Part shown: positions 50,353-62,728 of the stretch, piece after piece
Layout: each line of letters opens with the position of its first letter
How positions within the stretch are numbered: position 1 is the first letter of the stretch
Assembly (NCBI GenBank): GCA_026225945.1
Contig: JAMJFZ010000879.1
Location: 1,366,001 to 1,430,000 of the forward strand
Reading direction: 5' to 3'
Source of the DNA: Cricetomys ansorgei
Lineage: Eukaryota > Chordata > Mammalia > Rodentia > Nesomyidae
DNA: 64,000 nt
Translations under genes and position numbers: made by a program
Notes under the pieces: model-generated
The model's input: the letters and a program-made list of their open reading frames with translations, nothing else
Database searches by the model: none
What the model was told of the DNA's origin: nothing

Positions 50353-50800
50353 ATGTTGTGGTAGTTCAGATGAGAAATGTCTCCAGTCTCATTTATTGCA
50401 TCACATGGTTCCCATTGGTGGAGCTATCTGGAAAGTTGTGGAACCTTTGGAATGAATCCTTGCTGGAGGAAGAATATTGCTGGTGAGGGCTTTGAGGTGT
50501 TACAGTGTCTGTCTGTCTGTCTGTCTGTCCCTCTCTCCCTCCCTCCCTCCCTCCCTGTCTCTCACCCCTTCTCTTTCTCATCCCTCCTCCCTCGCGCCCT
50601 TCCTCCCTCCCTTCCTTTATGGGGATGAAACATGAGTCTCTGCTTCCTGTTCTCCCCACCATGTTTTCCCTGCCTGCTCTCCTGTTCTTTCAGCCATAAT
50701 GGACTCCACCCCTCTGGGACTGTAAGAGAAAATAAAGCCTTTCTTCTCTAAATTGCTTTTGGCCGTGATATTTTATCCAAGTGGCAGAGAAAGAAAATTA
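50353..50800 (+). mobile_element. MaLR-like LTR with expanded pyrimidine core
   Basis: The start tgttgtggtagttcagatga and end gactgtaagagaaaataaag, attgcttttggccgtgatat, with gtggcagagaaagaaaatta, match a rodent solo LTR of the mammalian-apparent LTR type, including an AATAAAG signal at about 50730. A (TCTG)n/(CCTC)n microsatellite of about 90 nt has grown inside it at 50505-50610. The family name is uncertain. Confidence 0.65.
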
Positions 50801-50804
50801 ACAA

Positions 50805-53445
50805 ATCTGCATGAAAATGCAGGATACATTTTTGTTACTTTTCTCCCTCAGCTTCTCAACTCACATGAGGCGGGTATGTTCCCTAATGTCTATCTCATGC
50901 ATTGACTACCAGGTATTTCCATGCGCACATACAAAATCATTCACTAAATTGCTGTAAAATTTGGGGAAAAACCAAATGAGTGCTTTTGTCTTTAATTGCC
51001 ACTAGAGTAATTGTGAAGCAGATCACCCTACCTGAACTAAGAGAAGATCCCAGACACTTGACTCCAAATCATAAGACATCAGTCTTGTGCTTGCAGAAAT
51101 GAATGGAACTGGAATCTTTATCAAAAATAATTAACAAAGAGATCTGAACAATTTCTAAGCAAAATCATCTGTACTGTGGTTGGATAAGAGAAAGTCTTCC
51201 TACTTCTCCTATGAAATGGTTTGCTTTTGTAAAAACTTTCTTATACATTGTCTACTAGTGACCAACTGGTGGGAAGCATTAACTCAGCCTGTACATTGTG
51301 TAAAACAAATGTCAAGAGTTGTGAGGGATACATTCTCTGAGGGCCGTCTAAAGAGAATCAGATGCTAGCTTCCCTCTTTCGAGAGGTTCATAAAAATATA
51401 TGAAGATGCAACAGGTCTATAGTTCTTAATGATCACAGTATGAAATTAGTCTTTCCTGTTCATCGTATTGGTAAAGCAGCAATTTCATAAATATTAAAGA
51501 CTTCTAACTCCATACCGTCTGCCATATTATAGCTCACAGAATTCGAAGTGGGTGTTTTCGTTGTTGTTGTTGTAAAAGAAAAAAAAAGTCCTATTTTAGA
51601 AAAGTAAATGGCATTCTAATTAGTTTCTATGCACACAATTTAAAACAAAGTAAGCAAACAAAAGCCTGTAAGTTCAAACTGGAACTGTAAGTCTCATAAA
51701 CTCACTTTGCTAGAATGCGCCAAAAGCCAGTTTTATTTAAAGGACCATTAAAAGAACAAGTCCAACATCAGCATGGTAGTATCAGTAAAGCCCAGCCGAG
51801 TTCTCCAACACTGATCGACAGGGAAGGACCTGTCTACAGCGGTAGTGTAAGTAGCATACCACGTGCAGCTCCAAAACATACATATTTAACACAAATCCTG
51901 GAGAACACCACCAGTTAGTTTAGTTTGAAAGGAAGAGCACAGCCTTTGGGCAGCACTAAGACATATCCAGCTCACCATGGCAACTGGAAGGTCGTTTGGT
52001 TTCTTCTAGACTGTGTTCTGAACATTATGAAAAACAATTTTCAATTGGAGACACCCAACCGCAGAAGAAATCCAAATTATCCTTAATTCGCTTCTGGTTT
52101 CTTCAGAGATTTCTGCTTCATTTTCTCATTCCTTTATACAAATATACAGTTCGATTTCTGAAAAATCCTTTAAATTGTCAAAAGCCATTTACTAAATTTT
52201 TAAGTCCCTTGAGAAATTATTGATCTGTTCATCACTATTGTTACTTCAGGAATTATAGGGAAGACTAAGCTACAGACTGTTCTTTCTATATCAAACATAT
52301 AACATCCTCTGATTGGTTCGATGATACACGATCTGAATAGTGTGACTTGTTGGGAACCACACATCATTATATATGAAGGAACTATTCCCTCGTTCTGCTA
52401 AATCACATGCCAGGATGAATGGGGGTACATTTCAAAACCACTACCAGTACCAGTACAACTGAGTCCAGCTCAATCACCAAACCTATAACAAGTGGTGCCA
52501 AGAACTAACCCTATAGCTTACCCACGACCTTTAGTTCACTTCCCCCCCCCCCTTTTCTAACTATGGGAGGAGAGGCCGTCTAATTTTAAGAACTATACAT
52601 GAGAAGCGCATCAACACAAAGGACAGAATTAACTTCTAGATCGAAACACATACGCCCGCTTCTGAAGCCTCCAACTCCCTACTCTACCTCAAAAACACCT
52701 TAAAAACACACTCAGTGGCAATGCTGAGCCAGAGTGATAATATCACGTGGTAGGTTAGCTTCTTTTTCTCTCTCAGCCCTGTGTCAGAGTAACTGTGAAA
52801 GAGGAAGTGTACCTTTTCTGTCATCCAGCGGCCCATATGGAAACCTGATTATCTTTCCCAGTGTTATTTCAAACCATCACGCTGTTCACAGAAACCCCTG
52901 CACTCCCCCTTGCTAAGGAAGAACCATGTAGTCTCCTAGACTAATAGAAAGATTGGCTTAAATTTGACCTCAGTTCTTCCTTTATAATTAGCTGATCCAT
53001 TCTCTTGGGGAAAGAGGTGATTAGCTTACGTAGGAAAGAAACGTAATAACTCACATAAAAGGGCTTTCCTCATTTTCCTTTACTTAGTACCACCGCAGAT
53101 TTAGATAAAAATGTGATTCATTAAATTCTATCAAACTTATCATCTCCTTGGGTCTGTATAACAGCCTGCTGACTTAATTTAGAACAGAGAGCCTCAAGGC
53201 CCAGCTAGGGTAAATGTCACTTGGCAGAGAAAACAAGATTCCAAGTACAGGCCCTTCCACAAGTACTCATCCTAAGAAAGCTACAGCAATATTTATAGTA
53301 TAATTAAGTTTCAAGTTGGGACGCTAGATTGCCATGCAAGGTTAGAAACACACAGGAAAGCAACTGTAACAGAAAACTCTCTTTGAAATGAAACTACTGT
53401 CTTTCTCTTTCATCTCTATCCACAAAATAATAGCTAATGCCTTTT
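50805..53445. other. Intronic sequence, nothing recognised
   Basis: Long stretch with no SINE that I could assign and no frame over 75 codons. A C-run lies at about 52543-52552. Confidence 0.5.
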
Positions 53446-53449
53446 GTGT

Positions 53450-53765
53450 GAATTTGCGTGTGGTATGTGCAGAAGTGTGGAAAGGAGTGTGAACATACGT
53501 GTCTGTGCACAGCCCAGAGGAGGACAATAGGTGTCCAACTCTATCGCTCTCTGCTTTATTCCCTTGAGAGGAGGTCATTCACATACCCAGGAGCTAGGCT
53601 GGCAACCAGCAAGCCCCAGAAATCCTCCTGTCCCCTCCATCCATAGCACTGCATAAACAGTAGTGTGTACGGTCTCTGCCAGCTCTCTATGTGGGTGTTG
53701 AGACCCAAACTCACGACGTGATGGCTGCACAGCAAGCATTCTTACCCACTGACCCATCTCCAAAT
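53450..53765 (-). repeat. B4-like SINE
   Basis: Segments agcccagaggaggacaatag, aggagctaggctggcaacca, gcaagccccagaaatcctcc and cttacccactgacccatctc resemble an antisense B4. The copy is diverged. Confidence 0.65.
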
Positions 53766-53769
53766 TTCA

Positions 53770-55310
53770 CAACTACTAATGCTTTTATGTAATACATGAA
53801 TATATAATTTTAAGAGTATAGGTTCAACACAACATATACTTTATGAAAATGTCTTTATGTAACACAGTACCATTTACAATGAATTGCAGAAAGGAAATTT
53901 AAAAGCATGATCTGTATCTGTATCTATATACATCTTGATGCCTGACTGTACAAAATGTTATTTAATATAAGTTATCTAAAATAGCTTCTTATTCCACACA
54001 CGGCAATATGAGAGAAAAGAAATGCAATATAAATACTCCCCAAAATGAAACGTGTAGAGTCACTGGGATCATCTAGAAAGTAGACAATCTCCATATTTAA
54101 GGTAGAGCTATAACATCACCCAGGTGAGGAAAACGGTCCACAGCTGGATGGATAGGGAACTAACGAACACATATAGTGTAACTCACCAGACACAAATGAG
54201 AAGGTACCAAATCTGAAATGACTTAGACAAAATGCAGATGGATTCACATGCTGAGTGACTGAAAAGTTACTGTCTAAAGCCTGCCACTGATAGTCACACT
54301 GTGACAACGAGCATCAGTCAGGAGTGCATGGTGGGGGTGGCCTAGACACTTGGATCACTACTCATAATTTTATTATAAGTTCTACTCGTCTGAGGTTTGG
54401 TCTTGTTTCTATTTTTGTTGTTGCAGTTGATGTTCTGATTTGTTTTGCTTTTCCCTAGGATTCTCAGAATTGTTTTGGTCTTTGAGAGGCTTCTTTATTT
54501 GTTGTGTTAGGTCAGGGTTTGCCCCGCCCTCTTTCATATCTTTCTTTCCCTTTTACCTTTGTCTTTCCCACTCCAGGAAAAGGTTAGGAATGCCAGGGAC
54601 ATTAGTCTCAACACTTCCTTTAAAAGCTAATGTTTTTACAATCTCAGCTATATGATACCTACGTTTCCATTTTTAAAATGGCAGTACAGAGCCCCAAAGA
54701 AGTCAAAAGTCATGTCTCCTTACACTGCTGTGTCTGAGCACCTGAAACGGGGCTTGGAAAAGCCTGGTGTGTCTAACTTGAGACACATATACCACAAGCA
54801 TCAAGTCTATAGAAATACAATATTCTGACTAAGTAGAAAACCTTATGAGAGAACAAAAAAGTCAATGCACATTAGAAATGAGAAGTTTCATTGAACCAAC
54901 CATGGCTAGAGTTTCTAATGACTTTTTCAGTAACTCTGGCTGCTTAAGCCTCCCAATGGCTTCATGTCCACAATAAAACTGAAGCGTTCCCAGTGTGGTA
55001 TGGTTCCTCTGTGCTGCAAACATACACATCTCCTCTGACTTTGTCTCCTCCTTGATCTCCACCCTAAATCCCTCTACACCAATCAACCCCATTCTGAAGA
55101 ATCCAAGGATTCTCGGGGCTGAAGTCTTGCTGCAACTGGGACCAGCCCTCCTAGAAGCTGTGAGCAGCTCCCTCATCTCCTCCAGGTTCCCACAAATGCT
55201 ACATTCCCGGCATCTCCCCTACCACCTTATCTTAAGGTGCAGACAGAAATATTTTTGTTTGACATGCTTAACGCTGTATAACTAGTGGCTAATATAAAAT
55301 GGCTGTGGTT
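53770..55310. other. Intronic sequence, nothing recognised
   Basis: Overlapping frames of 96 (plus) and 104 (minus) codons at 54862-55285 have no recognisable domain. Confidence 0.5.
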
Positions 55311-55315
55311 TTCTA

Positions 55316-55525
55316 AAGGAGTGAGATATTACTCAGCAGTTAAGAGTTAATAACTGCTGTTGCAGAAGACCAGAGTTCAGCTCCCAGCACACATGCTGGC
55401 AACTCACAACTGCCTGTAACTCAGCTCCAGGGGATCCAGGGACCTCTCCTGGCCTCAGGGATACCTCAACTCACATGTATATACCATTTACAAACACATA
55501 AAAGACATCACATATTTTTAAAGAA
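55316..55525 (+). repeat. B2-family SINE
   Basis: Segments atattactcagcagttaaga, gcagaagaccagagttcagc, tcccagcacacatgctggca and cctgtaactcagctccaggg follow B2/B3 order. Confidence 0.9.
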
Positions 55526-55927
55526 ATCAACCTTTAAAAAGCTACCCAATGAATGTGTCTTGATTAAATAAAACAAATGTCAAAGGAATGTAATTTTTAA
55601 CAGTACGTCACAAAAGCAGCTGCTGATATGGCACATGGGTCATAAATATCTCTGCAAGACATAGTTACCTAAAAATGCTTCAAAATTCAATATAAAGTCC
55701 AATCACTGAAATGTATCACTCTGAGCTAGCTAAGAATTTACTGGCTCTAGAATATATTTAATAACATAGTAAATTTGACATTGGTTTACAAGAAGATATA
55801 TTCTAGAAGAAATATAAAATACAAAATTAAAAGAAATGTAAAATTCCAAGTGCACATTTGGACTGCTAAGAGGCATTTAAAATGGAATAACTGAAGCTAT
55901 TGCCATGTGCTGTGTAAATATGAAATA

Positions 55928-56155
55928 CAAGAGGAGTTAGATGGCTCAGTGGTTACAAAGGCTTGCTGCGATTTCAAAGAACCAAGTTCAGTTCCCAAAA
56001 CTCACATCCAGGAACTAACAAACACTTGTAACTCCAGCTCCAAGGGATCTGAAACCCTTTTGTGGCCACTGTGAACACTCACATATATGTGGCATATACT
56101 TATACCAGCACACATATATACACATGAAATAAATATAAAAACATCTTTAAAATGC
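55928..56155 (+). repeat. B2-family SINE
   Basis: Segments gagttagatggctcagtggt, accaagttcagttcccaaaa, tgtaactccagctccaaggg and a tail with atgaaataaatataaaaac are in B2 order. Confidence 0.9.
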
Positions 56156-56262
56156 AAGAAATTACAGCAAATGGGCTAATATGAAAACAATGACTTTCTC
56201 TGCTCTAAAACATCTGTTACAGATGTAGATTGAATAAGGGCTGCTTTGTACCAAACATATCA

Positions 56263-56301
56263 TGTGTGTGTGTGTGTGTGTGAGCGCGCACGTGCGCGTG
56301 C
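56263..56301 (+). repeat. (TG)n with CGCGCACGTGCGCGTG block
   Basis: A short TG run is followed by gagcgcgcacgtgcgcgtgc, a long alternating and partly palindromic C/G-rich stretch. Confidence 0.93.
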
Positions 56302-56570
56302 AAAGTTTATTGATAAAGATAAAAGCATGAGAATAAGAAAAAAATGATGGTGCTTAAACAGTGACATATAATATGGCCATGGTATTGATGTTAAAATACC
56401 TGAAATTCTAAAATTACAATATGAAAGTAATATTATTCTTTCTGTATATAAAATCTTTGAAGGATTTGAATGTAAATGGCAAAACAGAATTGGGCTGACA
56501 CTGCTTTGCCAAGTCTGAGATCCATCTGTGACTGTTCTGACACCCAAGGCTTCCTGCAACATTCTCTAGT

Positions 56571-56625
56571 TCCCCATCCCTCCCTCTCCCTCTCCCTCTC
56601 TCTCACAGACACACACACATACACA

Positions 56626-56666
<41 letters not shown>

Positions 56667-56752
56667 GGATGGGGGGCCTACAGATACATAAGTACGCAAA
56701 GCACACACACACATACACAGAGAGACACACACACATGTACACATAACCAAAC
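56571..56752 (+). repeat. (CCCTCT)n then interrupted (CA)n
   Basis: A C/T-rich block (ccctctccctctccctctct) leads to CA runs at 56605-56664 and 56701-56740, split by a G-rich interruption. Confidence 0.94.
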
Positions 56753-57489
56753 ACTCTCACATGCATAGGCAGCACAGGTGCACACAGAGATGTATCAATC
56801 CTTCCTCTACCCTAGTTATCATATACAGTTCCCAGGTAAAATTTCCCAATAAAAATGAATAAAATAAATAAATTAGCACCTCATAAAACCCCAATGCTAT
56901 AGCTAGAAGAAAGCAGAAGAAGCAAGCACAGGCTTCAGACACCCTGGGTAATACAGCAAGTAGTGCACATTGCTAATATGAAGGACCAAAGTAAGAGATG
57001 AAAACTGACAATATACAGAAGCGCTGGCTACATAACTGAGTCTCCATACAGACTCGCCCCACCACTGTCCAAAGTAAATCAAGTTCTAACAGTGAATGAA
57101 TCATCTGGGAGAGCCACTGAGCTTATGTTCTAAACCCACAGCTGTCTGCATGGAACTCCAGCGTCTTAGAACTCAGCATCTGTTGAAGCACTGCTTTTAT
57201 TACAGACATTATAAGAAGAAACCTTTTTATAAATCAAAACAAACATATTGTAGAAAAAAAATTACACCGCTCTTCGTGTAAGGACTGAAAAATATCATCC
57301 ACTTTGAAATGTGTAAGAGCCACCTGTACAGTTAGGCTGTCTTGTAAGAAAGCTGAAGAAATACTGTGTCGCAAAGTATCATTTAAAGTAAGTGGTAACA
57401 GCATCAATTTAGGCAAAGGGGGGAAATGTACTTATAACTGAAGCCTTCCTAGGGTTCAAGATAATTTTTTTATTATTTTTAGTAATGTG

Positions 57490-57682
57490 TCTATGTGTAT
57501 ATCTGTGTATACACACCACATGTATGCAGGTACCATTGGAAGACAGAAGACACTGGACCCCCTTGTGCTACAATCCCAGGCATTTGTGGGCTACCTGACA
57601 AAGGTTCTGGGAACCAAACTGTGTTCTTCTATAAGAACAGCAAGTGCTCTTAAATTCTGAGCCATGTCTCCAGCTTCAATAT
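57490..57682 (-). repeat. B2/B3-family SINE
   Basis: The reverse complement shows tggaagacagaagacactgg, ggttctgggaaccaaactgt, agaacagcaagtgctcttaa and attctgagccatgtctccag. Confidence 0.88.
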
Positions 57683-58649
57683 ATGTTTTTAATCTATGGC
57701 AGGCATTTAGTGTACAAATTTCACAGCTCTTCTTAAAATCAGGCAAGGTCTACCTTAAAAAACTACTTCAAGAATAAAATATAGTTCTATTGATATATTC
57801 AATATTTAAAGTCCAGATGTCTAGTGGGGTAATGGGATAAAAGTTTATACATTAATACATACGTACATGGGCTAGATTACATCATTTAGTAAAGACAACA
57901 TGCTTACAGTGACAATGGAATGTGCCATAACTCATCTATTTTAGAAAATGAATGTTGGTCATATTTAGCAGATTAATTCATTTCCTCATAACTTAAAATT
58001 CAACTAACTCTTGCTTCTGTCTAATGCCTGCTTTTTCCTCAGGAGCTGTAGCTTTTCCTCTTATTGTACGAGCAGGATTATATGGTAAGCAGGAAAGCAC
58101 AACTGTGCACCAACCACAGGTTGGTTCTTCATCAAATATTTACAGGAGATAGTGATCTATAGTTTGTGTTTATTACACAATACCTTGCAGACAGAAAACC
58201 TTCCAAGAAGTTTTTGCTGAATTAACTAGGGGATTACTCTAAAGCACAGAGTAAAGAAGACATACGACTTCTCATGCTCAGTCATACTCATGGTTCTTAG
58301 ACTTCAGTACCATCCCTTCCTCTCTATGGAGCATCCTCCAAAGGAATCCTCTTCAGTGACTCAAGTTCTCAAGCTGTGCTTGAGTAAGGTTGAGATATTA
58401 GCACAGGAAAATGTGATGTGACAAATAATTTAATTTTAAATGAGTGTGAATACTTCATCTCAGAGGACAAGTACTTAAAACACCTGGGACTCAAGGAACT
58501 CCAAAGAGAAGTGAAATTTTTAGCCACTCCAACAGGGGGCTTTCTTTGCAATCACCTGAAGACTCTTCTTCATGGGGTATGTAGTTGTATTTTCAAGGTA
58601 AAATACAGTTCATTCTTTGGCTAATTCAATCACTGGTCCTTAGTCCTTG

Positions 58650-59575
58650 AGCTCTGGAGCGTTTCGGCCTCATACAATCTAATCTTAAGCCTAGACCTGG
58701 AAGGCTTAAGCCTCATCCTCTCTGTACAATCTAAAATGCTTAAGCCTCCAAGACTTACTGTTAACTAAGCCACTCAGACTAGCTCCTTCTGAACTGAGAG
58801 CTATACCGAATCCAGTTGACTCTTCTGGTTGGATGATTCAACTCAGTCGCTGTTCTGGCTCAAACTCTTCTCCAAGCTGCCTGATTCAAACTGACTTGAG
58901 CTGGCTGACTGTTTCTGACTGAACTCTTCTAACTCTGGCAGACTCTGACTGACTCCCACAACTTCTCTGACTGAACCATTCTGCTCAGCTTCAAATTGAC
59001 TCACTCTTCCTTCCTGATAATGACTTGTTCTGCAGAACTGCCTCTGGGTCTCTGCCTCAGACTCCTGACTGATCAGACTGCTTTGGACTGCTTCTGTAAC
59101 TGACTGATTGCTTCAGACTGCCTCAGACTGCTTCATACTACCTCTGTCTCTCATCCTCCATGTCTCTGAGCTGAGAATCTTCTTTTTCTATAATGACAGT
59201 TGGGAGTATCCTCATTCTTGACCCACTCTGCTAACTCTTCTTTTGATTAGTCACTTTGCCTGCCCTTCACTCTGACTCATCTCAGATGCCACTTCTACCT
59301 GACACTGACTCCTTCTGAGCTCTGCTTCCTGTCTCCCACCTGCTGGGATACCACCACTGCCTTCTGAATACTGGGATTAAAGGTGTGTACTAACATTCTT
59401 CCTATATTTCATCTGGGCCACACAGGTCTCTAAATGTGAACCTTTCATATAGACCATTGAATTTGATCCCTTTCTAGCTTTTACAGGGCCTGTCAATGTG
59501 ATCCTTTGTTAGAGCAACCATGTTGTTGGATTAAATGATTAATGATTAAATGATAAATGATTAAATGATTCCTCT
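58650..59575 (+). mobile_element. CTGACT-rich LTR-like rodent repeat (unassigned)
   Basis: A gagctctggagcgtttcggc start is followed by repeated gcttaagcctc blocks. A degenerate stretch with many ctgactg, cagactgc and actgactc units then spans about 58880-59140. A B1-like piece (ctgggattaaaggtgtgtac) lies at 59371-59390. The end is a short attaaatgatta tandem (59531-59570). The layout suggests an RMER/BGLII-class LTR. I cannot name the family or prove the ends. Confidence 0.5.
59531..59571 (+). repeat. Short tandem of ATTAAATG-like units
   Basis: Four to five imperfect units (gattaaatgattaatgatta, aatgataaatgattaaatga) lie at the 3' edge of the preceding LTR-like repeat. Confidence 0.85.
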
Positions 59576-59579
59576 ACAG

Positions 59580-61504
59580 GGGTAACTACAAAAGGTGGCA
59601 GAACTGTTAACTATCACCACTTCTAAATTCGAATTACTGAGATGGTAATAGGAGGGAAGCCTTGTAAAAACTGAATTATAACTCAAAATCATGAACATAC
59701 AACATCTGAAACATCTATGGAAGTTATTTTATAGCAATCAAATTGAATTATATACTTATATTTATCCATTTCAATCTGAGATATGGAAATTCAAAAATAA
59801 GCTAAGCACCAGCTTTGCTTTAAAAATTTATGCAAAAAGGATTTTACATTTTATCTTTCCAATTTGTCTTAAATTAGGACTCCATTTAGTTCATGGAAAA
59901 AAAATCAAAACACAGTCTCTCTACTCATATTTGAAAAAATAAAGAATCTTTGTGGTTGAGAGTTGATTTTGATTATGTTTTATGAAAAATGCTTTTGTGG
60001 ATGTGCAACACTTACTGAAATTTGTAAAACTCCAACTATCAAAAGATTTCAACTGTGGAAATCGGGGCTAGTCAGCCCCGATGAGGAGAAATGTGTCCCA
60101 GGTAAAATGTCCCAGGAGCCACAGGCAGCAGCAGCCACACACACTCCTGTGAGCAGAGTCATTTAATTAGAACAGCCCAGAAGATGCATAAACTCTGCAA
60201 ATATAACTTCTGGAAAGCACAGTTGGTTTGGCCCTGTTTGACAATGGGCTCAGCTTTCCAATTAACATAATGTGAGTGGCCGGCTCTTTAGGGAATTTCT
60301 GATTGGATACCCAGCATGCAATGCCTCAGCATTTACCACCATTGAAAGAGTGAGCACCTTCTACTGTAATACCAAATGGGCTTGATCAGAATGCTGTATA
60401 CCGGAATGTTACATCTAATAAATAACTCTACTAGTTTTAACAGTGCTGCAGAGGAGTACAGAATAAATACTTAAAAGGACTAGAAAAAAATGATTCAGTA
60501 TAGCCTAGGAAATATCTACAAAAGAGAACCAACCCCTCAGGAATCCAAAAAATAATATTTCCAAAATAAAGATCTCAATTCATTATTTTGGACATGCACA
60601 GGTTCAATACACATTGGGGGAAAAAATGTCTTGTGGTTTGGAATGTACAGCACTGGGGTTCTTAGGCTTGGTCCAGGTGACAGCTTCCTACTCCAGAATC
60701 TTGCTGTTAAACACTTCCTTAGTGAAAGAAACTGTACTTAAGTTTTAGTTCCCAGATGGCTGAGAACCAGTACATCCTCAAACACAGAGAAAGTAGGATT
60801 CTGTGATAACCTCTTCTCTCTATGTTGCAGTTTACAAGAACTCTGTTCTGATCTAGTCATTGCTTGAAAAAGCAAATCTTGTCTTGCAATAAAACAAGAA
60901 CAGCCAAGGAGGCTGAAGCGAAGGGGTGAATTTACAGAGAGCATTCATAAAATCTGAGCCCTTAGGAAGTGGTTGCAAGCTTGGTGGTCTCCACAGTTCC
61001 CAAGGCCAAATTTCAGCCAACTGTTCCTTCTGTGTTGTGTGCTCTTTTCAGTGTCGTCCGCAGGGCAGCTGTGGAAAGGAGGAGTGGAGGGAGACACAGG
61101 GGGAAGCACAGAGCACCCCCACATTGGCAACTGGTTTATAAAAAATATGTAAAATGCAAAGTGAAAGGGTTACAAAATTGGTAAAGGACAGAAGAAAATG
61201 CCCACGACATGGGAAAAGGAGAGAAAGATGCTCAATATAGGTGAGAATATTTGAGATTATTTACCACTGGTCCTGAGAACACAGACAGACAGGCACACAG
61301 ACTTACTTATACAGACTTACAGACAAGGAAGCAGACTTCTTTCTATAGATTTTACATTAAAGTTTCATTATTAAATAAGTTTGATGTCTTATAGGTTGGA
61401 TTTCTTTTGAAGTCTATTTAGTGGCCATATTAAAAAAATGTGTTGACAAGTATTAAGTTACAAAAAACATTTAGAAACCTTTAATGTTAAGTAAAATACC
61501 CTAC

Positions 61505-61549
<45 letters not shown>

Positions 61550-62535
61550 AGCACTGTGCCTCCTCCATGTAAGTGTATTAAACTACTTCCAGCCCTACTT
61601 GTAGGTCCCATTGCTCCTACTTTTAAGACCAACATCACCTCAACTTGACTTAGTTTTCACTGACTTTAAAGACATTATCAAAGAAATAGAGCTGTCGGTT
61701 CACTGATAATTTGTTATCAACTAGAAGAGGTGCTTCAGATTGTGAAATAAGTAAAAACATACTCATTGTTTTAAATGAAGTCTTCCAACTGGCTAGCTCC
61801 CTTCTGGCCTTTTTACCAACTGCAGCCCCACCAATCCCCTTCAAATTGCCTCACGAATTAGCTGCATATACTGGCACCACCAAGCTAAAAAGCCAGTGTC
61901 TCTTTTTGGTGAAATCTGTTATATGTTAACCAGCTTGAAAACTGGTTACATACCCCACAAGCTCTTTAACTTCAACTTCCTGACACCCCCAGCATAACTA
62001 CCCCCTGAAGGCTTCAACTTCACATGACACATCCCATGTTCTTTTCAGACTTTCATGCATTCTCTGAACTCTCTCTTCTCCCTCATCTCAGAAAATTTTA
62101 TACTTCATAGTTAGGGCTTCATGAGGCATTTTCAAAACCCATGTTCTTCCCAAATGCATATGGGCAGTAGACAATTTTTTAAGAATCAATTTGTAGATGT
62201 CAGAATCTCCTCTTTCCTAATATTATCAGCACAAGGAGTGTCCAGAAGTTCTATTCCATCTGCAGCCGTGTTTAAAGCAAGTGCTCTTCTCCTTACAAGG
62301 AGCCACTGTTCCAGGCTTCAGAAACCACAGAGCATCAAGCAAACCAGACAGCAAAGAGCACTAGCCTAGAGTGCCAATCCTGAGGGAAGGAGTTAAGGGT
62401 CAAACACAAGAGTTTAAATTCACCAGGCTACTGGTATCTAAAAATTATCAGACCATTTATATTAAAATGAGAAATCAGAATTGAGATGCTTGGGGATGCA
62501 GCAATAGTGTATAGAAACAGACAACAAAAATACAG
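59580..62535. other. Intronic sequence, mostly repeat-poor
   Basis: Apart from the GT tract at 61506 no repeat was assigned. The 60110-60480 part looks unique and has several TAATTA/ATTAAC-type cores (see findings). Confidence 0.5.
61506..61547 (+). repeat. (GT)21 microsatellite
   Basis: A perfect GT run ends in ataagc. No attached SINE is recognised. Confidence 0.96.
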
Positions 62536-62537
62536 AA

Positions 62538-62728
62538 ATGAATGAACCTTTCACAGGGGCAAGTTGCCTAAGACCATTTGTGTTATCAGATATTTACACT
62601 ACAATTCATAACAGTAGCAAAATTACAGTTATGGAGTAGAAACGAAAATAATTCTATGGGTGGGGGGTCACCACAACATGAGGAACTGTATTAAAAGGTG
62701 GCAGCATTAGGAAGGTTGAGAACCACTG
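62538..62728 (+). mobile_element. SPIN-like hAT DNA transposon remnant
   Basis: The sequence reads gaacctttcacaggggcaag, ttgcctaagaccatttgtgt, attcataacagtagcaaaat, tggggggtcaccacaacatg, aggaactgtattaaaaggtg and aaggttgagaaccactg. It ends in the hAT terminal repeat. This matches the non-autonomous SPIN (Space Invader) element as I remember it. The first 50-60 nt are missing. SPIN elements have been reported as horizontally transferred into several tetrapod lineages, muroid rodents among them. Confidence 0.8.

Noticed and set aside
49756..50662. Two Arg/Glu/Gly-rich minus-strand frames (49756-50025 and 50393-50662) that resemble each other, as paralogous genes
   Set aside because: Their similarity comes from the duplicated LTR core and its pyrimidine microsatellite.
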